The notes beneath the pieces are model-generated. The model ran no database searches, was not told where the DNA came from, and saw nothing but the letters and a program-made list of their open reading frames with translations. A stretch of 64,000 nt of DNA from Bacteroidales bacterium (GTDB taxonomy: Bacteria; Bacteroidota; Bacteroidia; Bacteroidales; GCA-2748055): positions 60,719-124,718 of the forward strand of contig JAGLOO010000043.1 in the NCBI GenBank assembly GCA_023138875.1, read 5' to 3'. Position 1 is the stretch's first letter. Each line of letters begins with the position of its first letter. This document shows positions 1-7,604 of the stretch, piece after piece. The translations under genes and the position numbers were made by a program.

Positions 1-365
1 ACAATCTCTTTAGCAAGCGTAAGATCAATGAACCTGGCGGGTAGGCTGCAAATATTTGCATCATTATGACTCCTGGCCAGTCTTGCAATTTCCTTGCTCC
101 AGCATAGTGCACCCCTGATCCCTTTGTGTTTATTGGTCGCCATGCTAATTCCATTCCCACTGCCACAGAGTGAAATACCAAATATGTAAGCTCCACTCTC
201 CACCGCACTGGCAAGCAGGTGTCCAAAGTCGGGGTAATCTACGCTTTCTATTGAATTCGTGCCAAAATCTTTTACCCTGAATCCTTTTTCTTTCAGATGT
301 TCTACAATGGAAAGCTTCATGTTATAACCTGCATGATCAGAAGCAATTGCAATAATTTGTTCCAT
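1..365 (-). CDS. rpiB: Ribose-5-phosphate isomerase B (partial, runs off the window start)
   Basis: Interconverts ribulose 5-phosphate and ribose 5-phosphate in the cytoplasmic pentose phosphate pathway. The ATG is at 363-365 on the minus strand and 121 codons are visible before the window edge, so the C-terminus is missing. The start reads MEQIIAIASDHAGYNMK, with the phosphate-binding SDHAG motif of the RpiB/LacAB family. LCGSGNGISMATNK follows, carrying the catalytic-base Cys of RpiB, then the HNDANICSLPARF segment typical of the family. It is divergent from nadA across a 377-bp AT-rich gap. LacA/LacB are related but usually lack this combination of motifs, so RpiB is the better call. Confidence 0.93.
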   Translation of the reverse strand, partial: MEQIIAIASDHAGYNMKLSIVEHLKEKGFRVKDFGTNSIESVDYPDFGHLLASAVESGAYIFGISLCGSGNGISMATNKHKGIRGALCWSKEIARLARSHNDANICSLPARFIDLTLAKEI

Positions 366-742
366 GTTCTATTTATGTTTTTAACAATTTAACGGTTGAT
401 TTGTTGTTCATTTATTTTTAAAAAAGAGGGATAGAACCATAAATCCTGTCAGGTATCAATATAATCCAAATTATACCAGAAATGATAAACAGATTGTCAA
501 CAGTCATTATCTTTGAATATGGTTTGTTTTTTTCAAAAGCCTGTACTATTAACAGGTGTTAAATTATTTTCTAAATTACCGGCTTTCAGAACTTAACATA
601 TCAATGTTTTGTTAATAGAATGTGGTTAACATTTAAATAATAGATTTACCAAGGATACTTTCTGTTTTTTTAAAACAGAATGAACCGACTATCATTATCA
701 TTATAGGATTTTTAATTTAAAATATAATATTATATATATGAT
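366..742. other. AT-rich divergent intergenic region between rpiB and nadA
   Basis: No coding frame of interest was found on either strand. A TATCTTTG at 508-515 (+) matches the Bacteroidota -7 consensus TAnnTTTG, but no TTTG lies at the right distance upstream and it would give nadA a leader of more than 200 nt. The 100 bases before nadA are very AT-rich. No riboswitch-like structure was recognised by eye. Confidence 0.5.
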
Positions 743-1744
743 ATGAATATTGTTAAGAATATGAAAATCGATAAAAAAGGATTTATTGACCTGGATGTGG
801 ATAGATCCATTGATATTGTTGAAGAGATAAAAAGAATGAGAAGGGAAAAGAATGCTGTCATACTGGCACACTTTTACCAGGAGGGAGAGGTTCAGGATAT
901 AGCTGATTTTGTGGGAGATAGTCTTGGTTTATCTCAACAGGCTGCTGAAACAAAAGCCGATATCATTGTTTTTGCAGGTGTGCATTTTATGGCGGAAACA
1001 GCCAAGATTCTGGCTCCAGAAAAAAAGGTACTGATACCCGATCTGCAGGCAGGTTGTTCATTGGCGGAATCGTGTCCACCGGATGAATTTGCTGCATTCA
1101 AAAATAGGTATCCAGGCCATACGGTCATCTCTTATGTAAATACAACTGCCGAGATTAAAGCATTGACCGATATTATCTGTACATCGACCAATGCATTGGA
1201 AATTGTCCGGAGTATCCCTGAAGATGAAAAGATCATATTTGCTCCGGACCGGAATCTGGGGAATTATATCAGGAGTATTACGGGGAGGGAGATGGTTATC
1301 TGGGAGGGCGCATGTCACGTACATGAAGAGTTCAGCCTGGAGAGGATTCTTGAATTAAAGAAAGAACATATTGATGCTAAGATCATTGCGCATCCTGAAT
1401 GTGAAAAACCTATTCTTATTGTAGCAGATCATATAGGTTCAACTACTTCGCTGTTGAATTTTACAATTAATGATGATGGAATGAAATACATTGTGGCTAC
1501 GGAATCAGGAATTCTTCATCAGATGAAGAAAGCAAATCCTCAAAAAACATTCATTCCGGCACCACCCAAAGATTCAACCTGTGCGTGTAACGATTGCAAG
1601 TACATGAAATTAATTTCCATGAAAAAGATTTATAATACTTTGAAATATGAGCTTCCTGAGATAACTTTGGATGTGAAATTAATGGATAAGGCAAGGGGAT
1701 CAATAGTAAGGATGCTCGATATTTCAAAACGCTTGCAAAAATAG
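743..1744 (+). CDS. nadA: Quinolinate synthase NadA
   Basis: Condenses iminoaspartate with dihydroxyacetone phosphate to quinolinate in de novo NAD synthesis, using an oxygen-labile [4Fe-4S] cluster. The 333-aa protein has the normal family length. Family landmarks are AHFYQEGEVQDIADFVGDS near residue 42, QAGCSLAESCPPD (C105), EGACHVHEEF (C191), HPEC (C220) and CACNDCKYMK (C280, C282, C285). C105, C191 and one of the C-terminal cysteines are expected to hold the cluster. No nadB or nadC lies in the window. The gene is followed after 10 bp by a repeat protein and then ruvB, so the three may be co-transcribed. Confidence 0.96.
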   Translation: MNIVKNMKIDKKGFIDLDVDRSIDIVEEIKRMRREKNAVILAHFYQEGEVQDIADFVGDSLGLSQQAAETKADIIVFAGVHFMAETAKILAPEKKVLIPDLQAGCSLAESCPPDEFAAFKNRYPGHTVISYVNTTAEIKALTDIICTSTNALEIVRSIPEDEKIIFAPDRNLGNYIRSITGREMVIWEGACHVHEEFSLERILELKKEHIDAKIIAHPECEKPILIVADHIGSTTSLLNFTINDDGMKYIVATESGILHQMKKANPQKTFIPAPPKDSTCACNDCKYMKLISMKKIYNTLKYELPEITLDVKLMDKARGSIVRMLDISKRLQK

Positions 1745-1754
1745 TTCATTTTTT

Positions 1755-3332
1755 ATGTTAGAAAGATTGGCCGGATATAGCTTCACATTTATATGTGGTC
1801 TGCTTATGGCACTACCCATCGACGCTCAGGACGAAGGAGCTGACGGCAGGTTTGTACAATTTTATTATCCCAATGGTCAGGTATCAAGTGAAGGTACCAT
1901 GAAGGGAGATAAACCAGATGGTTTATGGAAAGCTTACTTTGTAACGGGAGTTATTAAATCAGAGGGAAAAAGGACCAATTATTTGCTTGACAGTATTTGG
2001 AATTTTTATAATCAGTCGGGCGAACTTATACAGAGTATTAATTACAAGATCGGTGAAAAGAGCGGATATTCAATCAGGTACCGGTATGACAATCCGTTGA
2101 ATCCAGGTCAGTCTACAATTATTTCACAGGAACTCTATGTAAATGGCAGGAAAGAAGGAAATTCATACTATTACTATCCCACAGGTGAGCTGATGCAGAC
2201 GATTTTTTATTTGGATGGTAAAAAGCAGGGAATGTCAAGAGAATTTTCAAAGGACAGCACATTGATCTCTGTGATGGAGTATAATGACAATTACCTGGTA
2301 AACCGGGAAAAGGTAAATCGAACTGATTCACAGGGAAGAAAGCAGGGAATGTTCCGGGAGTATTATGAAAATGGAATAATTAAAAAAGAGGAGCATTACC
2401 TGGATGATCAGTTACACGGATATTACAGGGAATTTTTAGGAACGGGCGAGCTTGTGATGGCCATGAGATATGAAAGGGGCCAGATCATGGAAGTGATCGA
2501 TGAGGATATGAAAGAGTTACTGGACATGAAAAGTACTTTTGATGAAGAGGGGCGTTTGATTTTTTCAGGAGGGTATAAGGAGGGTATACCAGTGGGAATT
2601 CACAGGTTTTATGATACAACAGGAGTTGTTGAAAATGCACATTTATACAATACCATAGGACAAAAGATATCCGAAGGGATCATTGATGAACAGGGAAGAA
2701 GAAAAGGTTCCTGGATTGATCTCTATAACACTGGGGAAACCAGGGCCGGGGGATCTTATGTAAACAACCAGAGGTCAGGGGCCTGGACTTTTTATTATCG
2801 TACAGGGGGTATTGAACAGAAAGGAAGGTTTGAACGTGGAAGGTACCAAGGATTGTGGACCTGGTATTATCCCAATGGAAATACCTGGCGTGAAGAGAGT
2901 TATTTTAATGGAAGAGAAGATGGTGTTTTTGTGGAATATGACCGGGCAGGTAGTATTCTTACCAGGGGCGATTACATCAGCGGTGAAAAAGATGGGGAAT
3001 GGTTGTACAGGGTTGGGGACCACCAGGAAAAAGGCAATTTTGTGATTGGCCTGAGAGAAGGAATATGGAAGTACTTTTATAATGATGGAAAGCTTAAATA
3101 TGAAGGTCTTTATTCACAGGGAAATCCAGATAAGAAGCACAAATATTATTATCCATCGGGGGCATTGAAGGAAGAACAATACTATGAATTAGGGATCCGT
3201 GAAAAAAATTGGAAAAAGTATGATAACGAAGGAAACCTGGTGATGACTATCACTTATAAGAACAATACAGAGCAAAGAATAAATGGTATCAGGATCAAGC
3301 TTCCTGATAGTGATGTTACATTAATTCGCTGA
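1755..3332 (+). CDS. Secreted YwqK/MORN-like repeat protein
   Basis: A 525-aa protein with an N-terminal signal peptide (hydrophobic stretch about residues 8-24 ending ALPIDAQ). The rest is an array of roughly 23-residue units built on the pattern yYxnGqlxxEGxyxnGxxxGxWkyY, for example [21 protein letters not shown]. This is the MORN_2/YwqK family, sometimes labelled 'toxin-antitoxin YwqK family antitoxin'; that label says nothing about function here. The protein probably sits in the periplasm or on the outer membrane as a beta-repeat scaffold. It lies 10 bp after nadA and 7 bp before ruvB. The function is unknown. Confidence 0.8.
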   Translation: MLERLAGYSFTFICGLLMALPIDAQDEGADGRFVQFYYPNGQVSSEGTMKGDKPDGLWKAYFVTGVIKSEGKRTNYLLDSIWNFYNQSGELIQSINYKIGEKSGYSIRYRYDNPLNPGQSTIISQELYVNGRKEGNSYYYYPTGELMQTIFYLDGKKQGMSREFSKDSTLISVMEYNDNYLVNREKVNRTDSQGRKQGMFREYYENGIIKKEEHYLDDQLHGYYREFLGTGELVMAMRYERGQIMEVIDEDMKELLDMKSTFDEEGRLIFSGGYKEGIPVGIHRFYDTTGVVENAHLYNTIGQKISEGIIDEQGRRKGSWIDLYNTGETRAGGSYVNNQRSGAWTFYYRTGGIEQKGRFERGRYQGLWTWYYPNGNTWREESYFNGREDGVFVEYDRAGSILTRGDYISGEKDGEWLYRVGDHQEKGNFVIGLREGIWKYFYNDGKLKYEGLYSQGNPDKKHKYYYPSGALKEEQYYELGIREKNWKKYDNEGNLVMTITYKNNTEQRINGIRIKLPDSDVTLIR

Positions 3333-3339
3333 CCTCATC

Positions 3340-4359
3340 ATGACAGAAGAGTTTGAATTCAGGGACAAACAATTATCAGATAACGACCTGGAAATAGATA
3401 TCAGGTTAAGGCCCCAGGAATTCTCTGATTTTGACGGGCAGAAAAAGATCGTTGAGAACCTGAAAGTTTTTGTAGAGGCAGCCAGGTTGAGGGATGAAGC
3501 CCTGGACCATGTGCTGTTGCATGGTCCTCCCGGATTGGGCAAGACAACCCTGGCTCATATCATTGCCAACGAAATGGGGGTTGGAATTAAAATTACTTCG
3601 GGTCCTGTATTGGATAAGCCGGGTGATCTTGCCGGATTGTTGACCGGTCTGGAAGAAGGAGATGTACTGTTTATTGATGAGATCCACAGGCTTTCACCTG
3701 TAGTGGAAGAGTATCTTTATTCGGCCATGGAGGATTATTTTATTGATATTATGATCGATAAAGGTCCTGCTGCCAGGTCGGTCCAGTTGACCCTTCAGCC
3801 GTTTACTTTGATTGGAGCAACTACAAGATCCGGATTACTGACGGGTCCGCTTCGGGCAAGGTTTGGAATTAATTCATTGCTTGAATACTATGATGCTGAT
3901 GTACTTACCGGTATTGTGAAACGATCATCAGGTATTCTAAAAGTAGAGATCGAAGCAGATGCGGCGGTCGAAATTGCTTCCAGGAGTCGTGGTACACCCC
4001 GAATTGCAAATGCACTTCTGAGGAGGATAAGGGATTTTGCCCAGGTGAAGGGAAACGGGACCATTGACATGAAGATCACTAAATATGGACTGGATGCGTT
4101 GAATATTGATCAATCGGGATTGGATGAAATGGACAATAAGATCCTAATAACGATCATTGATAAATTCCAGGGTGGTCCGGTTGGTTTGAATACCATTGCC
4201 ACTGCTGTGGGTGAAGAGGCTGGAACCATTGAAGAAGTCTATGAGCCATTCCTCATAAAAGAGGGTTATATAAAGCGAACCTCCAGGGGAAGAGAAGCTA
4301 CAAAAAATGCATATGAACACCTTGGCAAATATAGAGATAACCAAAACTTTTTATTCTGA
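3340..4359 (+). CDS. ruvB: Holliday junction branch migration ATPase RuvB
   Basis: RuvB is the AAA+ motor that, with RuvA, drives branch migration of Holliday junctions for RuvC. The 339-aa length is normal. It shows [11 protein letters not shown] at the N-terminus, Walker [10 protein letters not shown] (residues about 62-70), Walker [10 protein letters not shown], the sensor region [20 protein letters not shown], and the C-terminal winged helix ending in RTSRGREAT. ruvA and ruvC are not in the window, which is common in Bacteroidota. The gene follows the YwqK-like gene by 7 bp. Confidence 0.97.
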   Translation: MTEEFEFRDKQLSDNDLEIDIRLRPQEFSDFDGQKKIVENLKVFVEAARLRDEALDHVLLHGPPGLGKTTLAHIIANEMGVGIKITSGPVLDKPGDLAGLLTGLEEGDVLFIDEIHRLSPVVEEYLYSAMEDYFIDIMIDKGPAARSVQLTLQPFTLIGATTRSGLLTGPLRARFGINSLLEYYDADVLTGIVKRSSGILKVEIEADAAVEIASRSRGTPRIANALLRRIRDFAQVKGNGTIDMKITKYGLDALNIDQSGLDEMDNKILITIIDKFQGGPVGLNTIATAVGEEAGTIEEVYEPFLIKEGYIKRTSRGREATKNAYEHLGKYRDNQNFLF

Positions 4360-4402
4360 TATTTTATATATATTTGTGAGGAATTGAAATACACAAGCTG
4401 AT

Positions 4403-4576
4403 ATGTTAAAAGAGTTATTGAAAAATTCGGGACTTCTCATTATTCTGGCCGGTGTGATTTTACTTGGAGTTGTTGTTTTTACCAAGGTTCAAACAAATTC
4501 ACATCTTTTACTCAGCCTTGGTCTTATTGTAGGCGGCCTCCTGGCTCATATTATTGTCAGTAAATATGTTGGTTGA
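4403..4576 (+). CDS. Small two-helix membrane protein (57 aa)
   Basis: An ATG at 4403 opens a 57-codon frame ending in TGA at 4574-4576. The product has a short basic N-terminus (MLKELLKNSG), a hydrophobic segment at about residues 11-26, a polar turn (TKVQTNSH) and a second hydrophobic segment at about residues 35-52. It lies 43 bp after ruvB on the same strand and converges on the Crp-family gene 6 bp away. No family was recognised. Reality as a gene rests on the clean two-helix pattern and the neat fit into the gap. Confidence 0.6.
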   Translation: MLKELLKNSGLLIILAGVILLGVVVFTKVQTNSHLLLSLGLIVGGLLAHIIVSKYVG

Positions 4577-4582
4577 ACAGGG

Positions 4583-5284
4583 CTAAATATTTGCAATGTA
4601 CTTCAATCCTGGCTTGTCCAGGATTTTTATTTTCCTGCCTTTTAGTTCGATCAGCTCCTCGTTTTTGAACTCCGAGAGCAGCCTGATAATCGATTCGGTG
4701 GCAGTTCCAACAATATTTGAGAGTTCTTCCCGCGTAAGAGAAATCTTTAAAATGCCGTTTATATCTGCTTCAAATTCATTATCAAGGTGTAAAAGGATTT
4801 CTGCGAGACGCTCCCTCACTGTTTTCTGGGCGATGTCTGTGATATAAGAATTGGCCTCACCCAGTTCTTTGCATGTGAGTTTCATCAATTCCACTGCAAA
4901 ATTTCCGTTGGTCTTTACAAGACCGAGAAGGATTTCTGTGGGAATGTGGCATAGTATACTATCCTCAAGGACCTTGGTGGTGGTACAAGCTGGTTCATTG
5001 CTCATTACCGAGCGATATCCAATGATATCTCCTGACTGGGCAAAACGAATGATCTGTTCCTTCCCATCGAAGCCGGTTTTATATATCTTTATAATGCCTT
5101 TTTGGACGCAACAGAAACCTTTCATTCGATTGCCTTCCTGGTAAATGATCGAACCTCTTTTATGGATTTCTGTTATTTTGTTGAGTGAAATGTTCTGGAG
5201 CTCCTCATTATTCAGGTGCCGAAATAGAGGGAAGGTCCGAATGGTGCAGGAATTGCAGCTTACATGGTTGGTATGTTCAATCAT
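4583..5284 (-). CDS. Crp/Fnr-family transcriptional regulator
   Basis: A 233-aa regulator with an N-terminal cyclic-nucleotide-binding-type beta-roll (about residues 18-140) and a C-terminal Crp-type winged helix. The recognition region is LTREELSNIVGTATESIIRLL. Cysteines occur at positions 10, 13, 58, 59, 100 and 112 of the chosen start, including an N-terminal CNSC. The arrangement is not the classic Fnr [4Fe-4S] pattern, but metal or redox sensing is possible. A longer reading from a TTG at 5305 is rejected because that codon lies inside a TAnnTTTG promoter element; the ATG at 5282-5284 is preferred. The gene is divergent from an OsmC-type protein, a likely target. Confidence 0.88.
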   Translation of the reverse strand: MIEHTNHVSCNSCTIRTFPLFRHLNNEELQNISLNKITEIHKRGSIIYQEGNRMKGFCCVQKGIIKIYKTGFDGKEQIIRFAQSGDIIGYRSVMSNEPACTTTKVLEDSILCHIPTEILLGLVKTNGNFAVELMKLTCKELGEANSYITDIAQKTVRERLAEILLHLDNEFEADINGILKISLTREELSNIVGTATESIIRLLSEFKNEELIELKGRKIKILDKPGLKYIANI

Positions 5285-5302
5285 ATTAATAGCATTATTA
5301 TT

Positions 5303-5310
5303 CAAAAATA
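5303..5310 (-). promoter_or_regulatory. -7 promoter element (TATTTTTG) of the Crp/Fnr-family gene
   Basis: Read on the minus strand this is TATTTTTG, matching the Bacteroidota TAnnTTTG consensus, about 19 nt from the ATG at 5284. It rules out the upstream TTG as the start. The divergent osmC-like start is only 12 bp away, so the two promoters must overlap. Confidence 0.55.
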
Positions 5311-5322
5311 AATATATTTTTC

Positions 5323-5739
5323 ATGAAAGAAACAATTAAAGTTCAATGGCTTAATGATCTGGCCTTTGAAGCTGATGTAAATGGACACAAGATTTATATG
5401 GATACATCACTTGAACATGGTGGGAAAAACACCGGTCCACGTCCAAAACCACTTATGATGGTGGCACTGGCAGGTTGCACGGGAATGGATGTGGCAGCTA
5501 TCCTGAAAAAAATGCGAGAGAATGTGGAAGAGCTTTCTGTTGAAGTGGAAGGAGATATCACAGAAGTACATCCAAAAAAGTTTGAAGGAATGAAGATCAT
5601 TTTCCGGGTGAAAGGAAAAGGTGTGTCCAGGAAAAATGTAGAAAAAGCTGTCAATCTTTCAAAAACGAAATACTGCGGTGTTTCAGCCAATTATTCAGAG
5701 GCTTTTCCCATTACCCACGAAATCATCATTGAGGAATGA
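5323..5739 (+). CDS. OsmC/Ohr-family peroxiredoxin-like protein
   Basis: A 138-aa cytoplasmic protein of the OsmC superfamily, whose members reduce organic hydroperoxides with a two-cysteine active site. The expected cysteines are at C52 (ALAGCTGMD) and C118 (KYCGVSANY), and the GPRPKPLMMVAL helix precedes the first. It resembles the general OsmC branch more than Ohr. It is divergently transcribed from the Crp/Fnr-family regulator with 38 bp between the two starts, which suggests control by that regulator. Confidence 0.88.
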   Translation: MKETIKVQWLNDLAFEADVNGHKIYMDTSLEHGGKNTGPRPKPLMMVALAGCTGMDVAAILKKMRENVEELSVEVEGDITEVHPKKFEGMKIIFRVKGKGVSRKNVEKAVNLSKTKYCGVSANYSEAFPITHEIIIEE

Positions 5740-5784
5740 GACTGACCCTTTTGAGACAGCCTTATAGAAAAAACAGGGTTGGGA

Positions 5785-6804
5785 TCAATGAGCTGCCTGG
5801 AACTGTTCAAGGAAGCGGATATCATTTTCAAAATAGAGACGAAGGTCCCTGACCTGGTATTTGAGCATGGCAACCCGTTCAATACCCATTCCAAAGGCAT
5901 AACCGGTATACTTTTTAGAATCTATTCCCGTGAATTCAAGAACGTTTGGATCTACCATCCCGCAGCCAAGAATTTCGAGCCAACCGGAGTATTTGCATAC
6001 ATTACAACCTTTTCCTCCACAGATCTGACAATTGATGTCCATTTCTGCCGAGGGTTCGGTAAAGGGAAAATAGGATGGACGCAGCCGGATATCCACATCT
6101 TTTCCGAACATTTCGTGTGTAAAATAGAGAAGGATCTGTTTCAGATCGGCAAAAGAGACATTTTCATCGATATAGAGACCTTCTACCTGGTGGAATATGC
6201 AGTGAGCCCTGGCAGAAATTGCTTCATTTCTGAATACCCTTCCGGGTGAAATTGTACGAATGGGAGGTTTCTCTTTTTCCATTACACGTACCTGAACCGA
6301 TGAAGTATGTGTACGGAGCAGGATGTCGGGATCTTTCTCTATAAAAAAAGTATCCTGCATATCACGGGCAGGGTGTTCGGGCGGAAAATTGAGTGCTGAA
6401 AATACATGCCAGTCATCTTCTATTTCCGGTCCTTCTGAAATGGTAAAACCCAGTCGGCCGAAAATATCAATGATCTGGTTGCGAACAATGGATATGGGAT
6501 GTCTTGCACCGAGTTGAAGGGGGGGGCCGGGCAGAGTTAGATCGGTTGATTCTTTTCCAGTCACCTCAACAGATGCGGCCAAGATTAATTCTTCTATCCT
6601 ACTAGAAATGAACTGTTTAAGCTGATTGATCTTCTGCCCTACTTCCTTTTTTTGTTCCGCAGGCACCTGTTTGAAATTTTTGAAAAGATCGGCCAGTACG
6701 CCTTTTTTTCCCAGATACCTGATTCGGAATTGTTCAATTTCTTCCCTGGTTTCAGCGTTGAACTGCCTGGCTTCCTCCAGGATCTTTTCGATATTCTGAA
6801 GCAT
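5785..6804 (-). CDS. pheS: Phenylalanyl-tRNA synthetase alpha subunit
   Basis: PheS is the catalytic subunit of the alpha2beta2 enzyme that charges tRNA-Phe. The 339-aa protein has an N-terminal coiled-coil, class II motif 2 around [19 protein letters not shown] and motif 3 in [17 protein letters not shown] cysteine cluster [12 protein letters not shown] just before [11 protein letters not shown] may bind metal. The upstream ATG-like start at 6837 is rejected because a TACTTTTG promoter element (6825-6832) lies between it and the ATG at 6804. pheT is not adjacent, as usual in this phylum. The cognate tRNA-Phe is in the same window. Confidence 0.96.
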   Translation of the reverse strand: MLQNIEKILEEARQFNAETREEIEQFRIRYLGKKGVLADLFKNFKQVPAEQKKEVGQKINQLKQFISSRIEELILAASVEVTGKESTDLTLPGPPLQLGARHPISIVRNQIIDIFGRLGFTISEGPEIEDDWHVFSALNFPPEHPARDMQDTFFIEKDPDILLRTHTSSVQVRVMEKEKPPIRTISPGRVFRNEAISARAHCIFHQVEGLYIDENVSFADLKQILLYFTHEMFGKDVDIRLRPSYFPFTEPSAEMDINCQICGGKGCNVCKYSGWLEILGCGMVDPNVLEFTGIDSKKYTGYAFGMGIERVAMLKYQVRDLRLYFENDIRFLEQFQAAH

Positions 6805-6824
6805 ATCAGATTGAATTAGAGGTA

Positions 6825-6832
6825 CAAAAGTA
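6825..6832 (-). promoter_or_regulatory. -7 promoter element (TACTTTTG) of pheS
   Basis: The minus strand reads TACTTTTG, an exact TAnnTTTG match, about 20 nt before the pheS ATG at 6804. Transcription would start near 6818. This gives pheS its own promoter although the cyclophilin gene ends only 13 bp upstream of it. Confidence 0.65.
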
Positions 6833-6845
6833 AGCAAAAGAATGG

Positions 6846-7523
6846 TTACCTGATCAGGGATATGGTATACACCACATCTTCAAGCGGACGGTCGTATGAG
6901 TCAGTTTGAACAACTGCAATCCGGTCAAGTATATCGAGGCCTTCAACTACCTCCCCAAATACAGTATAAGATCCATCCAGATGGGGAGTTCCTCCGGTAG
7001 TGGTATATATTTCAGCAACCTCTGAGCTGAATGTTGCCATACCACGTTTTGCCATGATGTTCAATTCTTCCGGGGTGAATATACGGCCCTGTACAATATA
7101 GAACTGTGAACCGGAAGATCTCTTTTCAGGATTCTCTTGATCTCCCCGTCTGGCAGCCGAAAGGGCTCCTTTTTTGTGGAACAGGTGCTCATTGAATTCA
7201 GCCGGCAGGGTATATCCGGGGCCTCCGGTTCCAAGACGTTGTCCTTTTTCGGCATCTACCGAATGGGAATCACCCCCCTGGACCATGAAATCCTTGATCA
7301 CACGGTGAAAGAGCTGACCGTTATAAAAACCCTCTTCAATAAGTTTTACCATATTATCACGATGCTTAGGGGTTTCATCATACAGTTTGATAACCATGTT
7401 CCCCACGGTGGTTTCAATTTTAATCAATCTTTCTGAGCCTGCAGCTTCATCCTGTGCATGTATTCCCGGGGCAAATGACATCATCGTTAAGGAAACAATA
7501 AAGCAGATTGCATTCTTCTTCAT
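6846..7523 (-). CDS. Secreted cyclophilin-type peptidyl-prolyl isomerase
   Basis: A 225-aa PPIase that catalyses cis-trans isomerisation of prolyl bonds, here exported: residues 1-23 form a signal peptide ending in FAPGIHAQ. The cyclophilin core shows [20 protein letters not shown] followed by VQGGD, then GSQFYIVQG and [15 protein letters not shown]. The large insertion (about residues 150-180) is common in Bacteroidota periplasmic cyclophilins. It probably acts in periplasmic or outer-membrane protein folding. Confidence 0.92.
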   Translation of the reverse strand: MKKNAICFIVSLTMMSFAPGIHAQDEAAGSERLIKIETTVGNMVIKLYDETPKHRDNMVKLIEEGFYNGQLFHRVIKDFMVQGGDSHSVDAEKGQRLGTGGPGYTLPAEFNEHLFHKKGALSAARRGDQENPEKRSSGSQFYIVQGRIFTPEELNIMAKRGMATFSSEVAEIYTTTGGTPHLDGSYTVFGEVVEGLDILDRIAVVQTDSYDRPLEDVVYTISLIR

Positions 7524-7590
7524 AATAATTTGGATTAACTTTAATATGGTAAAACAGATAAAAAATTTATTTACTGATAAATATGAAACA

Positions 7591-7598
7591 CAAAGATA
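7591..7598 (-). promoter_or_regulatory. -7 promoter element (TATCTTTG) of the cyclophilin gene
   Basis: The minus strand reads TATCTTTG, an exact TAnnTTTG match, about 68 nt before the cyclophilin ATG at 7523. The divergent patatin start is 7 bp away on the other strand, so the two genes share this 81-bp region. Confidence 0.5.
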
Positions 7599-7604
7599 GA
7601 ATGA

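Noticed and set aside
508..515. TATCTTTG as the nadA promoter
   Set aside because: It would leave a leader of over 200 nt and lacks a -33 element; mentioned only in the intergenic entry.
1755..3332. Toxin-antitoxin system around the YwqK-like gene
   Set aside because: The 'antitoxin' label of this family is inherited; the protein is exported and its neighbours are nadA and ruvB, with no toxin.
5741..5761. Sequence resembling an IS terminal repeat (GGCTGTCTCAAAA on the minus strand)
   Set aside because: Only one end is present, no partner repeat or transposase lies near, and the flanking genes osmC-like and pheS are intact. Too weak to call.
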